NCBI GenBank assembly: GCA_037127255.1
Contig: JBANSL010000017.1
Span: forward strand, 46,695,745 to 46,759,744
DNA from: Persicaria tinctoria
Lineage: Eukaryota; Streptophyta; Magnoliopsida; Caryophyllales; Polygonaceae
Length of the DNA: 64,000 nt
Direction: 5' to 3'
Shown here piece by piece: positions 24,233-35,939 of the stretch. The notes below the pieces were generated by a model. That model did not search any database and was not told the DNA's origin. It was given only the letters and a program-made list of their open reading frames with translations. Made by a program: the position numbers and the translations under genes. Every line of letters starts with the position of its first letter. Within the stretch, counting starts at the first letter, position 1.

Positions 24233-25006
24233 TCACTTGGACATTGCTAACGCCCTCTTTAACAAATCAAACTCCGGTGCACACCATCTAGGTAGGCGAG
24301 CACCACATATAAAGAAGCCGAAGTCAAATGATGTGATGTTGAAGAAGGTCTCCAACTTTTCATATGCCCGAGCGTGACTTCTCGCCGAGGGTATGTAGTA
24401 CCACCAACACAGTTCCGCTGGTGGCTTGTTGAAGTAATGCTCCCAAGGATCTACATATTCACCAAAATCCACAAAAGTGTCAAAAATATCATTACCTTTC
24501 TCAAAAGCCACAGAAATCGGCTCTGGACTTGGTTCCTCAATAGGTGCATTGGGGATGATTTCTATTGGTGGAGTAGGTGCCAAAATACATGGTTCCTCAA
24601 GCGTGCACTCATGAGACTCCATGTCAAGGGGCATCGGGCTCTCTTCTCCATCTTTGAATGAACCATGGGTACTTGCGTCTTGGCTTTCCTCATGTATCAC
24701 GCCCGCCATTGGTTTGAAAGGTAAGGGTGTGGATGCCAACATGTATTCTTCTTCCACCTTTGCCATGTCACCTACACAAAGGAAAATATCCCACAATTCC
24801 GGCCAATCCAAACCATAAAAGCCTTCGTTTTTCAAAGATTGGGCGAATTCTCGTATCTCGGGAAGCATGCCATCTTGAACGCAAAGTACTTGTTCTTTCA
24901 AATCATCTTGGATACCCCGTGAAGCACGGTTGTCCACTAAATCTTGCACTCTTTCGAGGTAATGGTGAAAGTATTCTCCTTGGTATTGCCATAACTCCAA
25001 CTCCAT
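24233..25006 (-). CDS. Internal ORF of the Gypsy-type non-autonomous element
   Basis: A 257-codon frame, ATG at 25006, close behind the primer-binding site. It has a Trp/Glu-rich N-terminus (ELWQYQGEYFHHYLERVQD), a middle rich in Pro and Glu, and a C-terminal block rich in aromatic residues (WWYYIPSARSHARAYEKLE, FFICGARLPRWC). It lacks a zinc knuckle and any enzyme motif. The position suggests a gag-derived or accessory product; family not recognised. It is open throughout. Confidence 0.55.
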   Translation of the reverse strand: MELELWQYQGEYFHHYLERVQDLVDNRASRGIQDDLKEQVLCVQDGMLPEIREFAQSLKNEGFYGLDWPELWDIFLCVGDMAKVEEEYMLASTPLPFKPMAGVIHEESQDASTHGSFKDGEESPMPLDMESHECTLEEPCILAPTPPIEIIPNAPIEEPSPEPISVAFEKGNDIFDTFVDFGEYVDPWEHYFNKPPAELCWWYYIPSARSHARAYEKLETFFNITSFDFGFFICGARLPRWCAPEFDLLKRALAMSK

Positions 25007-25110
25007 TGTAAACAATTAGTAACGAGGTGTCGTGAACCATAAGATAGGTTCACAACGGGTTAAATATATATACAAAAATCAATAAACACACAAAACAAAG
25101 AAATAAACTT

Positions 25111-25132
25111 GATTCCCCGGCAACGACGCCAA
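25111..25132 (-). other. Primer-binding site of the Gypsy-type element
   Basis: Minus strand GGCGTCGTTGCCGGGGAATC, adjoining the LTR end at 25135. The same motif occurs after the LTR at 45493 (GCGCCGTTGCCGGGGAAATC). Confidence 0.75.
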
Positions 25133-25134
25133 TT

Positions 25135-26809
25135 TGACGGAGGGAAAGTCGTTGATTTACCTCGCCAAAAATAAATCCCAAACAAACAAACTAGTATAGT
25201 ATGCAAGTAAGGGGTCGAACCCTAGAGAATCAAGTATTTCTAAATATTGTGTATTTATCAATATAAAAAAAACGATTTTTATGAATGAAAATAAAAGAAA
25301 ATAATATTGACAAAAGCAAATAAAAGATAGAAGAAAAGCGTTTCCACCTACAAGTTCTCGACTTTGGTTGGTTTTATTGATCATCGAATCCTTTTCAAGT
25401 TATTATCGTTTCCTACGAATTCCTCTCGTCTTGGTTTAAGTAGATTAAAAGTCCTACGAGTCCAATTAATCCCTTACACCTCAATGCAACCCTAACACGG
25501 TCAAGATTTAACAAAGAGATAGCAAATAGTCCCAAGAACTTGAGCATATAAATAACACCAATTAAACACGGTAAATCAATGTTTAAGATATATGTCAACT
25601 CCCTACATAGTCATGCTTCAAACACGGAATCCACAATCTTATGCGTGCTACTACGGAAATAACACAAATACGAAAGTATTAAATCCTAGCATGAAATCAA
25701 TATTATCAAGGTAGCTAATCAAGATAACATCAATAACATAATCAATATCACATAAAGAAGTTGAAAGAATTATAGAGGAAAAATAACTTAAATTAGAAAC
25801 TCACAAACCACCAACCAAGTCTCGAAAGTGTAGGCGGAAACTACAAAATTAGCCAAACATGGCTTACCTAAGCTTTCTTCTCTTCAATGGTGATTTCTCT
25901 ACTTGGAATTAATTAGAAAACTAAGCCTAGAACATCCTATTTATAAGCCTAATATCTTCCATAAATAAGGTAAAAGATAGATAAAAGATAAAAACTTCCT
26001 AAACAAACTAGATAAAAGATAGAACTTTCCTAATTTAACTCAGCGTCGGATTCCGCTGGCAGCGAAAATTTCCGCTGGCAGCGAATGGCCTCAATCAAGC
26101 TCCTGTTGGATTTTCGCTACCACACTCGCTACCACACTCGCTGGCAGTGAATGCCCATGCCTTAGAAACTTTTTCAAGCCTCATCGGGTCCTTCCTTTCC
26201 GCTTCCGCGAGCTGCTCCTTCCGCTGCTGCGAGCTGGGCCTTCCGCTGCCGCGAGCTCAAAATCGATGGGGCGAGTTCTTCCTTCCGCAGCCGCGAGTAG
26301 CCGAAGCTTCGTCGTCCTGGTGATTCTCGCTGGCAGCGGATTTTTCCGCGGCAGCGAACGTCTCGCTGCAGCGGGACTAGGCGCTAGCAGCGGACACCGC
26401 TGCTCGCTCTTCCTCTCTCGCTGGCTCTCTTTCGCTGGCTCCCTCTTCCTCTCTCGATGTCTTGCCGGGCTTCATGATTCTGGTTCCACTCGCTGGCAGC
26501 GAGTGAAATCCCGCTAGCAGCGAAATATACCCAGAGACTTAATTCTTCACCGTTCTTCCCTTGTTCTTTCTTTCCTCTATTTCTCTTCTTAGCTTGATTT
26601 CTTGACTTCACTTGGCCATGTTTAACAACTTTTCCTTGCTTTCCACCATGTCGGATTTACGATTCTGCACAATTCAACCGAAATAGCGTAGATTCCGAAC
26701 TTTTCCAATAAAAAAGAGTTTAATCTAAATTAACACTAAAACATGCATATTCTATAATGCAAATGCAACTAAACTATCCTATAATGCCCATTAGAAATGT
26801 GCATTATCA
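25135..26809 (-). repeat. Complete 5' LTR of the Gypsy-type element
   Basis: 1675 bp, TGACGG...ATTATCA on the plus strand. It contains many CGCTGGCAGCG palindromes and near 26190-26300 a run of CCTTCCGC...GCGAG repeats. Confidence 0.85.
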
Positions 26810-27452
26810 GCCCCACCTGTCTATGCTATCTAGTACAATCCTCTTACACTTAGTGAATCAATCGCCTAGTGTTCACTTCCTGAGTTACAGACTCTCGAGT
26901 ATAACACTATAACTGAATATATCCTATAAGCTCACCGTGTAACTCTCAAATGATTTGAAATGAAATAACAGACTTTTAGGACAAGCAGAGAGCACACGAA
27001 GACAGATTTTTCTTGAAGGCTTGGAGTGTATGAAAGGTTCGTGTTCAATGTCTGTGACTTATGTCTTCATCTTCCTTTTCTTTATATTGAGACAAATCGG
27101 CGCCAAGAATCTTCTCCAACGGCTAGTCAAGATCATGGCTTGAGCTGAATCTTCTATCTTTGGAAACTTCGAAGGCCATAATCTTTCCGATTTGAATCTT
27201 CTCAAATTGCATCATCAGGAAGGAAATTATTCGAAAATGCTTCCAGAAAGGTTAGTTATATATAATAATATAATGGAAGCATATAATAATATTAAATAAT
27301 ATTTTGAATAAAATATCATATAGAACAGGTTTTGTATTTCATCAACACTGTTCAAGCTCCAAAACCTTTGATACAGACATACTGTCAAGGCCTTTGAAAC
27401 TTATTCCGATTTTTATCAAGGGAGGGATTTTCATCAAGGGAGGGAGTTATCA
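26810..27452 (-). repeat. Sirevirus 3' LTR, partial
   Basis: Matches 35300-35926. The remaining ~410 bp were separated by the Gypsy-type insertion and then lost. A purine tract (minus CATCAAGGGGGAGAT) adjoins at 27453-27467. Confidence 0.88.
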
Positions 27453-27794
27453 ATCTCCCCCTTGATGAAAGACAAAACTTGTGCATCCCTGCAACTTAGT
27501 CAAGCATAAATAATATAAGTGAAATCGGACTAAGTACCTGCAAGGGTTAAACAAATGTTGGATCAAAATTTTAAAGCATGAAAAGTCATCCAACCGAAAA
27601 CCAAAAAAAAAATAAAAAACCAAGGTCTTCCAAGACCTTCACAGCTAAAAGGTTTTCAAGTTTAAACCACAGATCATCTCCATCTTTTTGTCTTTCAACA
27701 AAGGGAGGTGGTAAAACAGTCACCAAAAGTTTTGAAATTGTTTCCAAAAACCAGCAATGTATCAAGTTTAGGATAGGGATGGGATAGGATAGGG

Positions 27795-29496
27795 TTAAGC
27801 TTCGTCGTCCGGAGCATCATCAGTGAGCCTCGTCCACAGACCTTGCAGCATCTTGGTTATCCAGCTCATCTCCGTCATAACTTCCTTGTGCAGCTCCTTG
27901 AGATCCAGGCGAACTTCCTCCAAACCCAACTCCAGGTTGTCTATGCGCTCATCAACAGCTGAGGCAATGGAATGAGCTTTTGAAGAAGAGGCAAGACTCA
28001 AGGTCCCTTGGGGAGACCGAGTGATGCCTATCTTTTCAAGGCTCTTGGAGTCGAACTTACCTATATGACGCTGCTGTTCTTCATTTTTGAAATCAATTCC
28101 AGAAGCTTTGAAGATTTGGGTCAAAAGGGTGGCAAAGGGGAGGGGAGTTCCTTTCCTGGCTTTTCTTGTGTGAGCCATGGATCCTAAAATGGTGTTGGCC
28201 AGATCAAGATCAAGGCCATTGAGGATTCGGTAAAGGAGGACCATGGCATTGTCAGTAAGGAGCAAGCCAGAGTTAAGACGAGGTAAGAGGCATCGAACAA
28301 TGATGTTGAATATAGTTTTTGCCTCTAGGGTAAGGGATGAGTGGGTGAGCTGCTTTGAGGTGCTGTTAGATGCTTCGGGTAGGAGGTATTTGGATCGTGC
28401 AAGAATGATACAGTTTTATTTAGAGGGGTGTACTTCAGAGGGTGGACAAGGGCTTGGTAGGCCAAGGAAATCTGCAAAATCAGTGGAGTTGAAAGAGATT
28501 CTAACTCCCTTGATAACAGATTCCAAGGACCAACCATTGGCATCGTGTTTGGCTTTTAGGTTTATGTAGAACAGGCAGGTAAGCTGGGGATAGTAAACGG
28601 TTTCAAGATTGAGAAGGGTCCAGGCTGGGGATTTTTTGAGAAGAGCAATGCAGGGTAACTTCAAAGCTTCAAATAACTCGATATCCAAAAAATCAGAACA
28701 ACATATCCTACGAGTTCGAAACTCATCTACCCACTTACCAGCAGTCTCAGCATTTTCAAACCATGAAGAGGGTAAGGATTGGTTTACCTGGATGTAGGCG
28801 GGTGGATCGGCATTCTTCCTTCGAGCCTGTGTTGGAGCAGTCCTCTTGACAGGCGCCCCAAGACCTCTAAGGGTGCCCTTCCTAGTACGCTTGGGAGATG
28901 GATGCTTGACAACAGTAGGGGCTTTCCCCTTCTTTGGAGACGGGGGAGGAGGAGAAGGAGAAGAAGAGGCAATAGGTTCTAGTTCCTCTTTCTCCTCATC
29001 CTTAGACCCCGGGTCCTCACCGGACCCCGCGTCATCTCTTTCAGCTTCCTCGTCCTCTCCAGATCCGTCTTGCTCTTCGTCCTCTTCCTCAGGCTCCTCT
29101 TCAGAAGGAACCTCCTCGGCCTCGGCTTCCTTCCGAATTCTCTCAGCTTCCTCCTCGACAAGTTTCCTTGCAAGCTCGGCCTCCTCCTCGACCTTCTTCT
29201 GCAACATCTCTTTCCAGAATGGCGTCGAGATCATCTTCCTCCTCTTTCTCGTCCACCTCCTCAGCGATGATCTTCTTTTTTTCTTTCTGTTTCGCACTGA
29301 GGGGCTTCTTTACAGAGCGTTTTTTAGAGCCCTTGGTAACCGTGGCCGTGCTCTCATCGATGGTGCTCTGGACAACAGCAGGGACAATGGCTTGAGGAGT
29401 GGGTTCAGGTGTGGGAGAGGTGGCAGTGACCTGACGTCCCTTAGGGGTGGCGCCGAGTCTTTTGGGTGTGGAAGCTTTCTTTGATTTGGGAGCCAT
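27795..29496 (-). pseudogene. Sirevirus third ORF with plant-transposon (PF20167-like) domain
   Basis: ATG at 29496. The N-terminus is Lys/Thr/Pro-rich (MAPKSKKASTPKRLG). A frameshift near 29170-29290 leads to an acidic Glu-rich coiled coil, a basic Pro/Ser linker, and a globular domain (SSWFENAETAGKWVDEFRTR, then DFADFLGLPSP). TAA at 28416 interrupts it, but the same frame continues through RCLLPRLNSGLLLTDNAM and LPFATLLTQIFKASGI. The C-terminus is a coiled coil (VDERIDNLELGLEEVRLDL) ending at 27795. The globular block fits the 'putative plant transposon protein' family. It occupies the place of the env-like ORF of Sireviruses; its role is unknown. Confidence 0.7.
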
Positions 29497-29996
29497 GGAG
29501 GAAATCGCTAGGGTTTTTAGAACAGTTTGATAGGTTGAAGAAGGAGAAGTTGCAGGGGTTTTGGATAAGTCTGAGATTGTGATCGGATCGGGTACAGGAT
29601 TTGGGGTTTAAGTAGAGAGAGATGATGGAGTTGATGGGACGGTTTTAGAGTTCCAAGGAAGGTAATTATAACATTGCCCAAACATTTCCAATTCAAAATT
29701 CAAATTTATCCATTAAAATAGGAGGGAAAGAACCGAAATATTTTGTTTCCAAAAAAATATCTCAACAGAATAACATTATAACATAAATAGACAATTTTGA
29801 AATCCGATAAAAATATAATTGACTAAATATCTTGAAAGATATTAACCAAATATATGTGATCCGATATATGTGATCTACCATTTAGTTCACAAACCTTGAC
29901 ATAATTCTCAAAGGTCTTGACACTAAGTAGATTTTATCTTTCGTAAAGGGAAAGCTCTCCCTACGAAAGTGCATCCTTGTTAAGCATCACAATCTC

Positions 29997-31350
29997 TCAT
30001 CTAATGAAGGTGAACCTGTCCTCTGCCAAAGGCTTAGTAAAAATGTCAGCCCATTGATAATCAGTTGAAATAAACGAAATGGACACATCACCTTTTTCAA
30101 CATGGTCTCTAATGAAATGATGCCTTACATCAATATGTTTGGTCCTTGAATGCTGAACATGCAAGATTCTTTGAAATGGAGATGGCACTTGTATTGTCAC
30201 ATTTAATAGGAATGCCTTTGAGGTTGATGCCAAGATCTCGCATTTGTTGAGCTATCCAAAGGATTTAGGAGCAACAGGCTCCAGCTACAATGTATTCGGC
30301 TTCTGCAGTGGATAGAGCAACTGAGTTTTGTTTCTTTGAGTGCCAACTCATCAAAGATGCTCCTAAGAATTGGCAACATCCTGATGTGCTCTTCCTATCC
30401 ACCTTATAGCCTGCAAAATCTGCATCAGAATATCCAATTAATGTGAAATCTTTTTGCTTTGGGTACCATAGTCCAAGCTCCTTAGTGCCATTGAGATATC
30501 GAAACATCCTCTTCACAGCCACAAGGTGAGATTCTTTAGGATCAGCTTGAAACCTAGCACACATGCAAACACTAAACATGATGTCAGGTCTACTAGCTGT
30601 GAGATATAATAAAGATCCAATCATTCCTCGATACTTCTTTTGATTGACACTTTTCCCAGTCTTGTCTTGATCTAGAAATAATGTTGAGCTCATGGGAGTC
30701 TTGGCTGCTTTGGATTGATCCATCTTGAACTTTTTCAAGAGATCCTTAGTGTACTTGCTTTGGTTGACAAAGATCCCTTTCTTGGATTGGTGAACTTGTA
30801 ATCCCAAAAAGAAGTTGAGTTCACCCATCAAGCTCATCTCGAATTCACTGCACATGATGTCAGAAAATTCCTTGCACAAAGATGTGTTAGTAGCACCAAA
30901 TAATATATCATCTACATAAATTTGAATAACCAAAATGTCCTTTCCTTTGGTCTTGATAAAAAGAGTCTTGTTGATCAACTCCCTTTTAAAATCATTTTCT
31001 AAAAGATATTTTGACAAGCGCTCATTCTAAGCTCTTGGGGCTTGTTTCAAACCATAAAGCGCTTTGTCAAGTTTATAAACATGATTAGGAAATTCCAAAC
31101 TTTCAAATCCTGGGGATTGAGCCACGTAAACTTCTTCCTCTAAGAAACCATTAAGAAAAGCACATTTGACATCCATTTGATATAACTTTATGCTCATAAA
31201 AGATGCAAATGCTAATAAAATGCGAATAGCTTCAAGCCTGGCTACGGGAGCAAAGGTCTCCTCGTAGTCAATACCTTCCTCTTGATTGTAGCCTTGAACA
31301 ACAAGCCTTGCCTTGTTCCTCACGATCTTACCATTCTCATCTAGCTTGTT
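29997..31350 (-). pseudogene. Sirevirus reverse transcriptase-RNase H
   Basis: RT motifs [28 protein letters not shown] and YGLKQAPRA; the catalytic YVDDILFG; RNase H YSDADFAGYKVDRKSTSG and STAEAEYI; then the tail [11 protein letters not shown] and [12 protein letters not shown]. In-frame stops lie at 31351-31353 (TGA), 31027-31029 (TAG) and 30265-30267 (TAA), each where the family has a coding residue. Confidence 0.88.
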
Positions 31351-33223
31351 TCAAAATACCCATCGTGTTCCAATGACTGATTGATGCTTTGGCCTAGGCT
31401 TCAAGGTCCAGGCTTTGTTCATTTCAAATTCGTTAAGCTCACTTTGCATGGCAATGATCCAGTCTGGCTCTTGAAGTGCCTCATCTACCTTCTTTGGTTC
31501 AAGAAGAGAAACAAACGCGTGAAAAGCACAAAGATCTTTAAGTTTAGAACGAGTTTGAACACTAGAAGTAGGGTCAGAAATGATATCCTTTAATGAGTGT
31601 GATGAGGAGTATTTGAATTTCCTTTTGCTAGTCTCAGCTCCTTGATTCGTCACACCAGTAGGATTGACTTGTGGTACATCTGACTCCGTGGTCCTGTTAG
31701 GTTCAGTTACAGCAGTTTTTGACGCTTCAACATTGTTGGATTGGACACCAAGTGCTTTGGACGTATCTTCAACACCTTGGGCCAATTCTTCAGTGTTGAG
31801 AATCTGTTCCTGCATGTTCCTCTTCTCTGTGTTCTTGGTAGCAGCATCATCACCTTCCTCGTTCTCTGCATGGATGTTAAGATCTATATCTGCAACACTT
31901 TCACTCAAAGAACCGTCATTGCATTCATCAAATATAACATGTATACTTTCTTCAACTAACTGGGTCCTTTTATTGAAGATTCTATAAGCTTTGTTACTTG
32001 TGGAGTAGCCAAGAAATATACCTTCATCACTACGCGCATCAAATTTCCCAAGGTTATCTTTTCTATTGTTATGAACAAAACTAGTACAGCCAAAGGGTTT
32101 AAAATAAGATATAAGTGGTTTGCGGCCTTTGAAAAGTTCATAAGGAGTTTTTTGTAAGATGGAACGAATAAGACAACGATTCAAAATATAGTTAGCTGTG
32201 TTAACAGCTTCAGCCCAATAGGTTTTAGGTAATGCATTTTTCTAAAAGCATAGTCCTGGCCATATCCTCTAAGGTGCGGTTCTTTCGTTCCATAACCCCG
32301 TTTTGTTGAGGTGTCCTAGGAGCAGAAAAGTTATGGGAGATGCCATATTTAGCACAAAACAAATCAAACTGAAGTTGATCAAACTCCCTACCATGATCAC
32401 TCCGAATTGACACTATGGGCTCATTTATTAAAGTTTGCAACTCTTTACAAAGTTTTGAAAACTCAAATAAGGCCTCTTATTTTTCTTTTAAAAATGCAAC
32501 CCAAGTATATCTAGAAAAATCATCAACAACAACTAGCATGTACTTTTTACCATTGGGAGATTTGACTCGCATAGGACAACATAAATCCATATGTAAAAGT
32601 TCAAGGGGTCTAGAAGAATTTACAACCTTTTTGGGTTTGAAAGAGCTACATGTTTGTTTACCTCGTGTGCATGCATTGCACATATCAATACCTTTGAAGT
32701 CCATCTCAGGTAGCCCTCTTACAAGCCATTTGGACACAAGCTTCTGTAGTGTATGTGGGCTCACATGACCGAGTCTTCTGTGCCAGAGCTTTGGATCGTC
32801 CGTCAAAGCCTTTATCCAGGTTAAGCTTCCTTGTGCCACTTGATCAACATTTACAACGTATATATTATTGTAACGATATGCAGTCAATATAACTTCACCT
32901 GTATCTTCTCTACACACTAGACATCTTTTCTTGTTAAATCTGACATTGTTGCCGCTATCACATAAATGAGAGACACTAAGCAAATTATACTTTAAACCAT
33001 TAACAAGATAGACATTTTTAATACTGTGGTTGGAATCACTTCCAACACTACCAATACCAACGATGTCACATTTTCCCTTGTTACCAAGAGTGATTGTTCT
33101 CGTGGATTGCTCTTTTAGATCATGAAAGAGAGAACTCTTCCCACTCATATGCCTCGAGCATCCACTATCAATAATCCATTTGTGTTCCTTCACCTTGGTG
33201 ATCTCCTGCAAAACAAACATCAA
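31351..33223 (-). pseudogene. Sirevirus protease-integrase and linker
   Basis: Protease WIIDSGCSRHMSG; integrase HRRLGHVS...CNACTRGKQT; HMDLCCPM, IRSDHGREF and TPQQNGVMERKNRTL; then the linker PFGCTSFVHN and an acidic spacer leading into the RT start near 31400 (DWIIAMQSELNEFE). Breaks occur near 32477 (stop) and 32200-32225 (frameshift). Confidence 0.87.
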
Positions 33224-34792
33224 CCTTTGTAGCTAGACCAATAAGCAAATTTGGATTCATTATTGGGATAAGCCATATTTGGTAAAATAGTGCCTTTTGG
33301 GACCCAAACTTGTGTTATCCGTTCTATTCTCAAATGAACAGGAAAAGTATTGCGAATGATATAAGAATCCTTTCTTCTATAGGGGTAGGTCTCTTTTACA
33401 TGTCCCTTTTTAGCACAGTGGTGACATATAGGAGAGGTTCTGCTTCCTTTTGCCTTTACAAAGGTGGTAATGTGCTGCTTCTTTAAAAACCTTGGATTGT
33501 AACCAATATCACTTTTGTTTAGAGAACTTTGTTGCTCACCCAACCTCATATCAAGTGTGCCTTTGGATTTGGTAAAACTTATGAGGGATGTCTGTTGATC
33601 TTGAATCTTATTATTCAGGGAGATCTTCTCATTCTCTAAGTCATGATGCTCATTTCTTAGAGAGGAGAGATCTTGCTTGAGTTCAGATTTCTCTGAGTCA
33701 TAAGTTCTCTTACAGTAGCTTCAAGCTTCTCATCGTAGGATTCATCTTCTGAGGCCATAAGACAAATATTGGCCTTCTCATCATCGGAGTCAGAGTCAGA
33801 ATCGCTCCAAGTTGCCACCATGGCTTTCTTCTTCCATTTGTCACCCTTCTTGGACTGGCTCTTTGTCTTTTGAGGGCAATCCTTCCCAAGATGATCTGTT
33901 TCACCACATTCAAAACAAGACAAAGGTTTAGTCTTCTTATCATACTTGTTGTATTGAGGCTTACCTCGAAATTTAGAAGACTCCGATCCATCCTTGTTGT
34001 TGAATTGTTTCTTCATTTTGAGAATTCGAGCAAGGTCTCTTGTGATAAGTGCAAAAGGATCATCCTCATCGTCATCCTCATCTTCGGAATCAGATCCATC
34101 TTTAGGCTCATCCTTCTTAGACTTGAGTGCCAAGTTCTTAGTGCTAGCTGGAAGTTTTCCATCGTCTTCATTAAGGATCATCTCATGCGTGATCAGTTTC
34201 CCAAGAAGGTCATCAAGAGGTAGAGTGGTGAGGTCTTGGGCTTCCTCTATGGCTGTTACTTTAGGACCCCACTTTTCTTTTGGGAGACACCTCAATATCT
34301 TCCTCACTTTCTCAACGTTTGTAAAGCTCTTGCCGAGTGAGTCAAGGTTGTTGGTGATTTTTGTAAATTGTGTGAACATGGCCTTGATTGACTCACCAGA
34401 CTTCATTTTGAAAAGCTCATACTTTCGAAGGAAGATGCTGATCTTGGTGTCTTTTACTTGGCTAGTTCTCTCATAGGTGACAACCAGCTTGTCCCAAATC
34501 TCTTTAGCTGACTTACAAGATGAAATACGGTTAAACTCATCAGTGCTAAGACCACAATAAAGTAAGTTAATAGCCATGTAGTTTTTGGAGACGAGTTCAA
34601 GATCCGCTTGGATGTATTCAGACTCCTTCTTTGCGACTTTGGTTCCATTTGGTCCGTCTTTCTCTGGAATCTTTGGACCGTTTTCTATAATGTTCCAAAG
34701 TTCCAGATCTTGATCTATAATGAACATCTTCATCAAGGATCTCCAGTAGACAAAGTTGTTTCCTACAAAGAGTGGTGGTCTGGTCGTGGACC
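33220..34792 (-). pseudogene. Sirevirus gag
   Basis: UBN2-type capsid (RPPLFVGNNFVYW, KEIWDKLVVTYERT), an acidic stretch and a zinc knuckle CFECGETDHLGKDC. After a break near 33657 a second knuckle-like CHHCAKKGHVKETY follows, with the last Cys changed to Tyr. Start codon not certain: the conserved sequence extends upstream of the first ATG (34733). Confidence 0.82.
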
Positions 34793-34888
34793 TTCCCTAT
34801 GAAAATCCTCCGCTTGCTTCCCCAGATATGATTGAAAACTCACAAGATTGTTAGATCAAAAAGCAGTGAGTAAAACTCTGATACCAAT

Positions 34889-35926
34889 TGAAGGTTCGAT
34901 AATATAAAACTAAGTAATATAGAAATACTCTAGAAGGGGGGTTGAATAGAGTATGCCGGATTTTCGCAGAAAATCTCAAGACTTTTGAAGCTCGTGCCAA
35001 AACCCTTTGAGATTAGACTTAGTCTTTTCTCTGAAAACCTGAATCACAACGTTAAACAATTTGAACCAAGTGCGGAAATAAGGTAAAGCAATAAGTAAAG
35101 GACTCGATGAGTTGTTTACGAGGTTCGGCACGAACTTGGCCTACGTCCCCGCCTAAGGTTCTTCCACAACCCTAGGATTCAACCGACTTTTATTGATTCA
35201 CAAGACTTAGGATCCTAGTAGCTCCCTGAGAAGCCTCTCTCCTATACAATTGCAATCTAGTCAACTCACGTTCCCTTGGAGTCCTAGACCAATCTAGAAG
35301 AGCCCTACCTCTCAATGCTATCTAGTACAATCCTCTTACACTTAGTGAATCAATCGCCTAGTGTTCACTTCCCGAGTTACAAACTCTCGAGTATAACACT
35401 ATAACTGAATATATCCTATAAGCTCACTATGTAACTCTCAAATGCTTTAAAATGAAATAACAGACTCTTAGGACAAGCAGAGAGCACACGAAGACAGATT
35501 TTTCTTGAAGGCTTTGAGTGTATGAAAGGTTCGTGTTCAATGTCCGTGACTTCTGTCTTCATATTCCTTTTCTTTATATTGAGACAAATCGGCGCCAAGA
35601 ATCTTCTCCAACGGCTAGTCAAGATCATGGCTTGAGCTGAATCTTCTATCTTTGGAAACTTCGAAGGCCATAATCTTTCCGATTTGAATCTTCTCAAATT
35701 GCATCATAATGAAGGAAATTATTCGAAAATGCTCCCTGAAAGGTTAGTTATATATAATAATATAATGGAAGCATATAATAATATTAAATAATATTTCGAA
35801 CAAAATATCATATAGAACATGTTTTGTATTTCATCAACATTGTTAAAGCTCCAAGACCTTTGACACAGACATACGGTCAAGGCCTTTGAAACTTATTCCG
35901 ATTTTCATCAAGAGAGGGAGTTATCA
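34889..35926 (-). repeat. Sirevirus 5' LTR, complete
   Basis: 1038 bp, TGAAGG...TTATCA on the plus strand. The left end adjoins the Met-tRNA type primer-binding site; the right end adjoins LINE A sequence. Confidence 0.87.
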
Positions 35927-35939
35927 CCTTCATCTATTG

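Larger units (their letters stand above)
21637..26809 (-). mobile_element. Gypsy-type non-autonomous LTR element (LARD-like)
   Basis: The full 5' LTR is 25135-26809. The primer-binding region GCGTCGTTGCCGGGGAATC (minus strand, 25111-25129) is the type used by plant Gypsy/Athila-Tat elements. The 3' LTR (to 22164) keeps only its first 530 bp or so. A purine tract CAAGTGTGGGGGAG-type block sits next to it (22165-22180). There is no protease, RT or integrase; the internal region has one ORF and long AT-rich sequence. It is inserted into a Sirevirus LTR at 26810. Confidence 0.82.
26810..35926 (-). mobile_element. Sirevirus-type Copia retrotransposon
   Basis: The right (5') LTR is 34889-35926; the left (3') LTR remnant is 26810-27452. 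The minus-strand primer-binding site TGGTATCAGAGTTTTA follows the LTR at about 34886. Order on the minus strand: gag, protease, integrase, RT, RNase H, then a long extra ORF before the 3' LTR, the Sirevirus layout. Pol has several stops and frameshifts. It is inserted in LINE A, whose sequence resumes at 35927. Confidence 0.88.

Noticed and set aside
28846..29484. Long plus-strand ORF of Ser residues opposite the Sirevirus third ORF
   Set aside because: It is the antisense of the Glu-rich coiled coil; poly-Ser is what that reverse strand gives.
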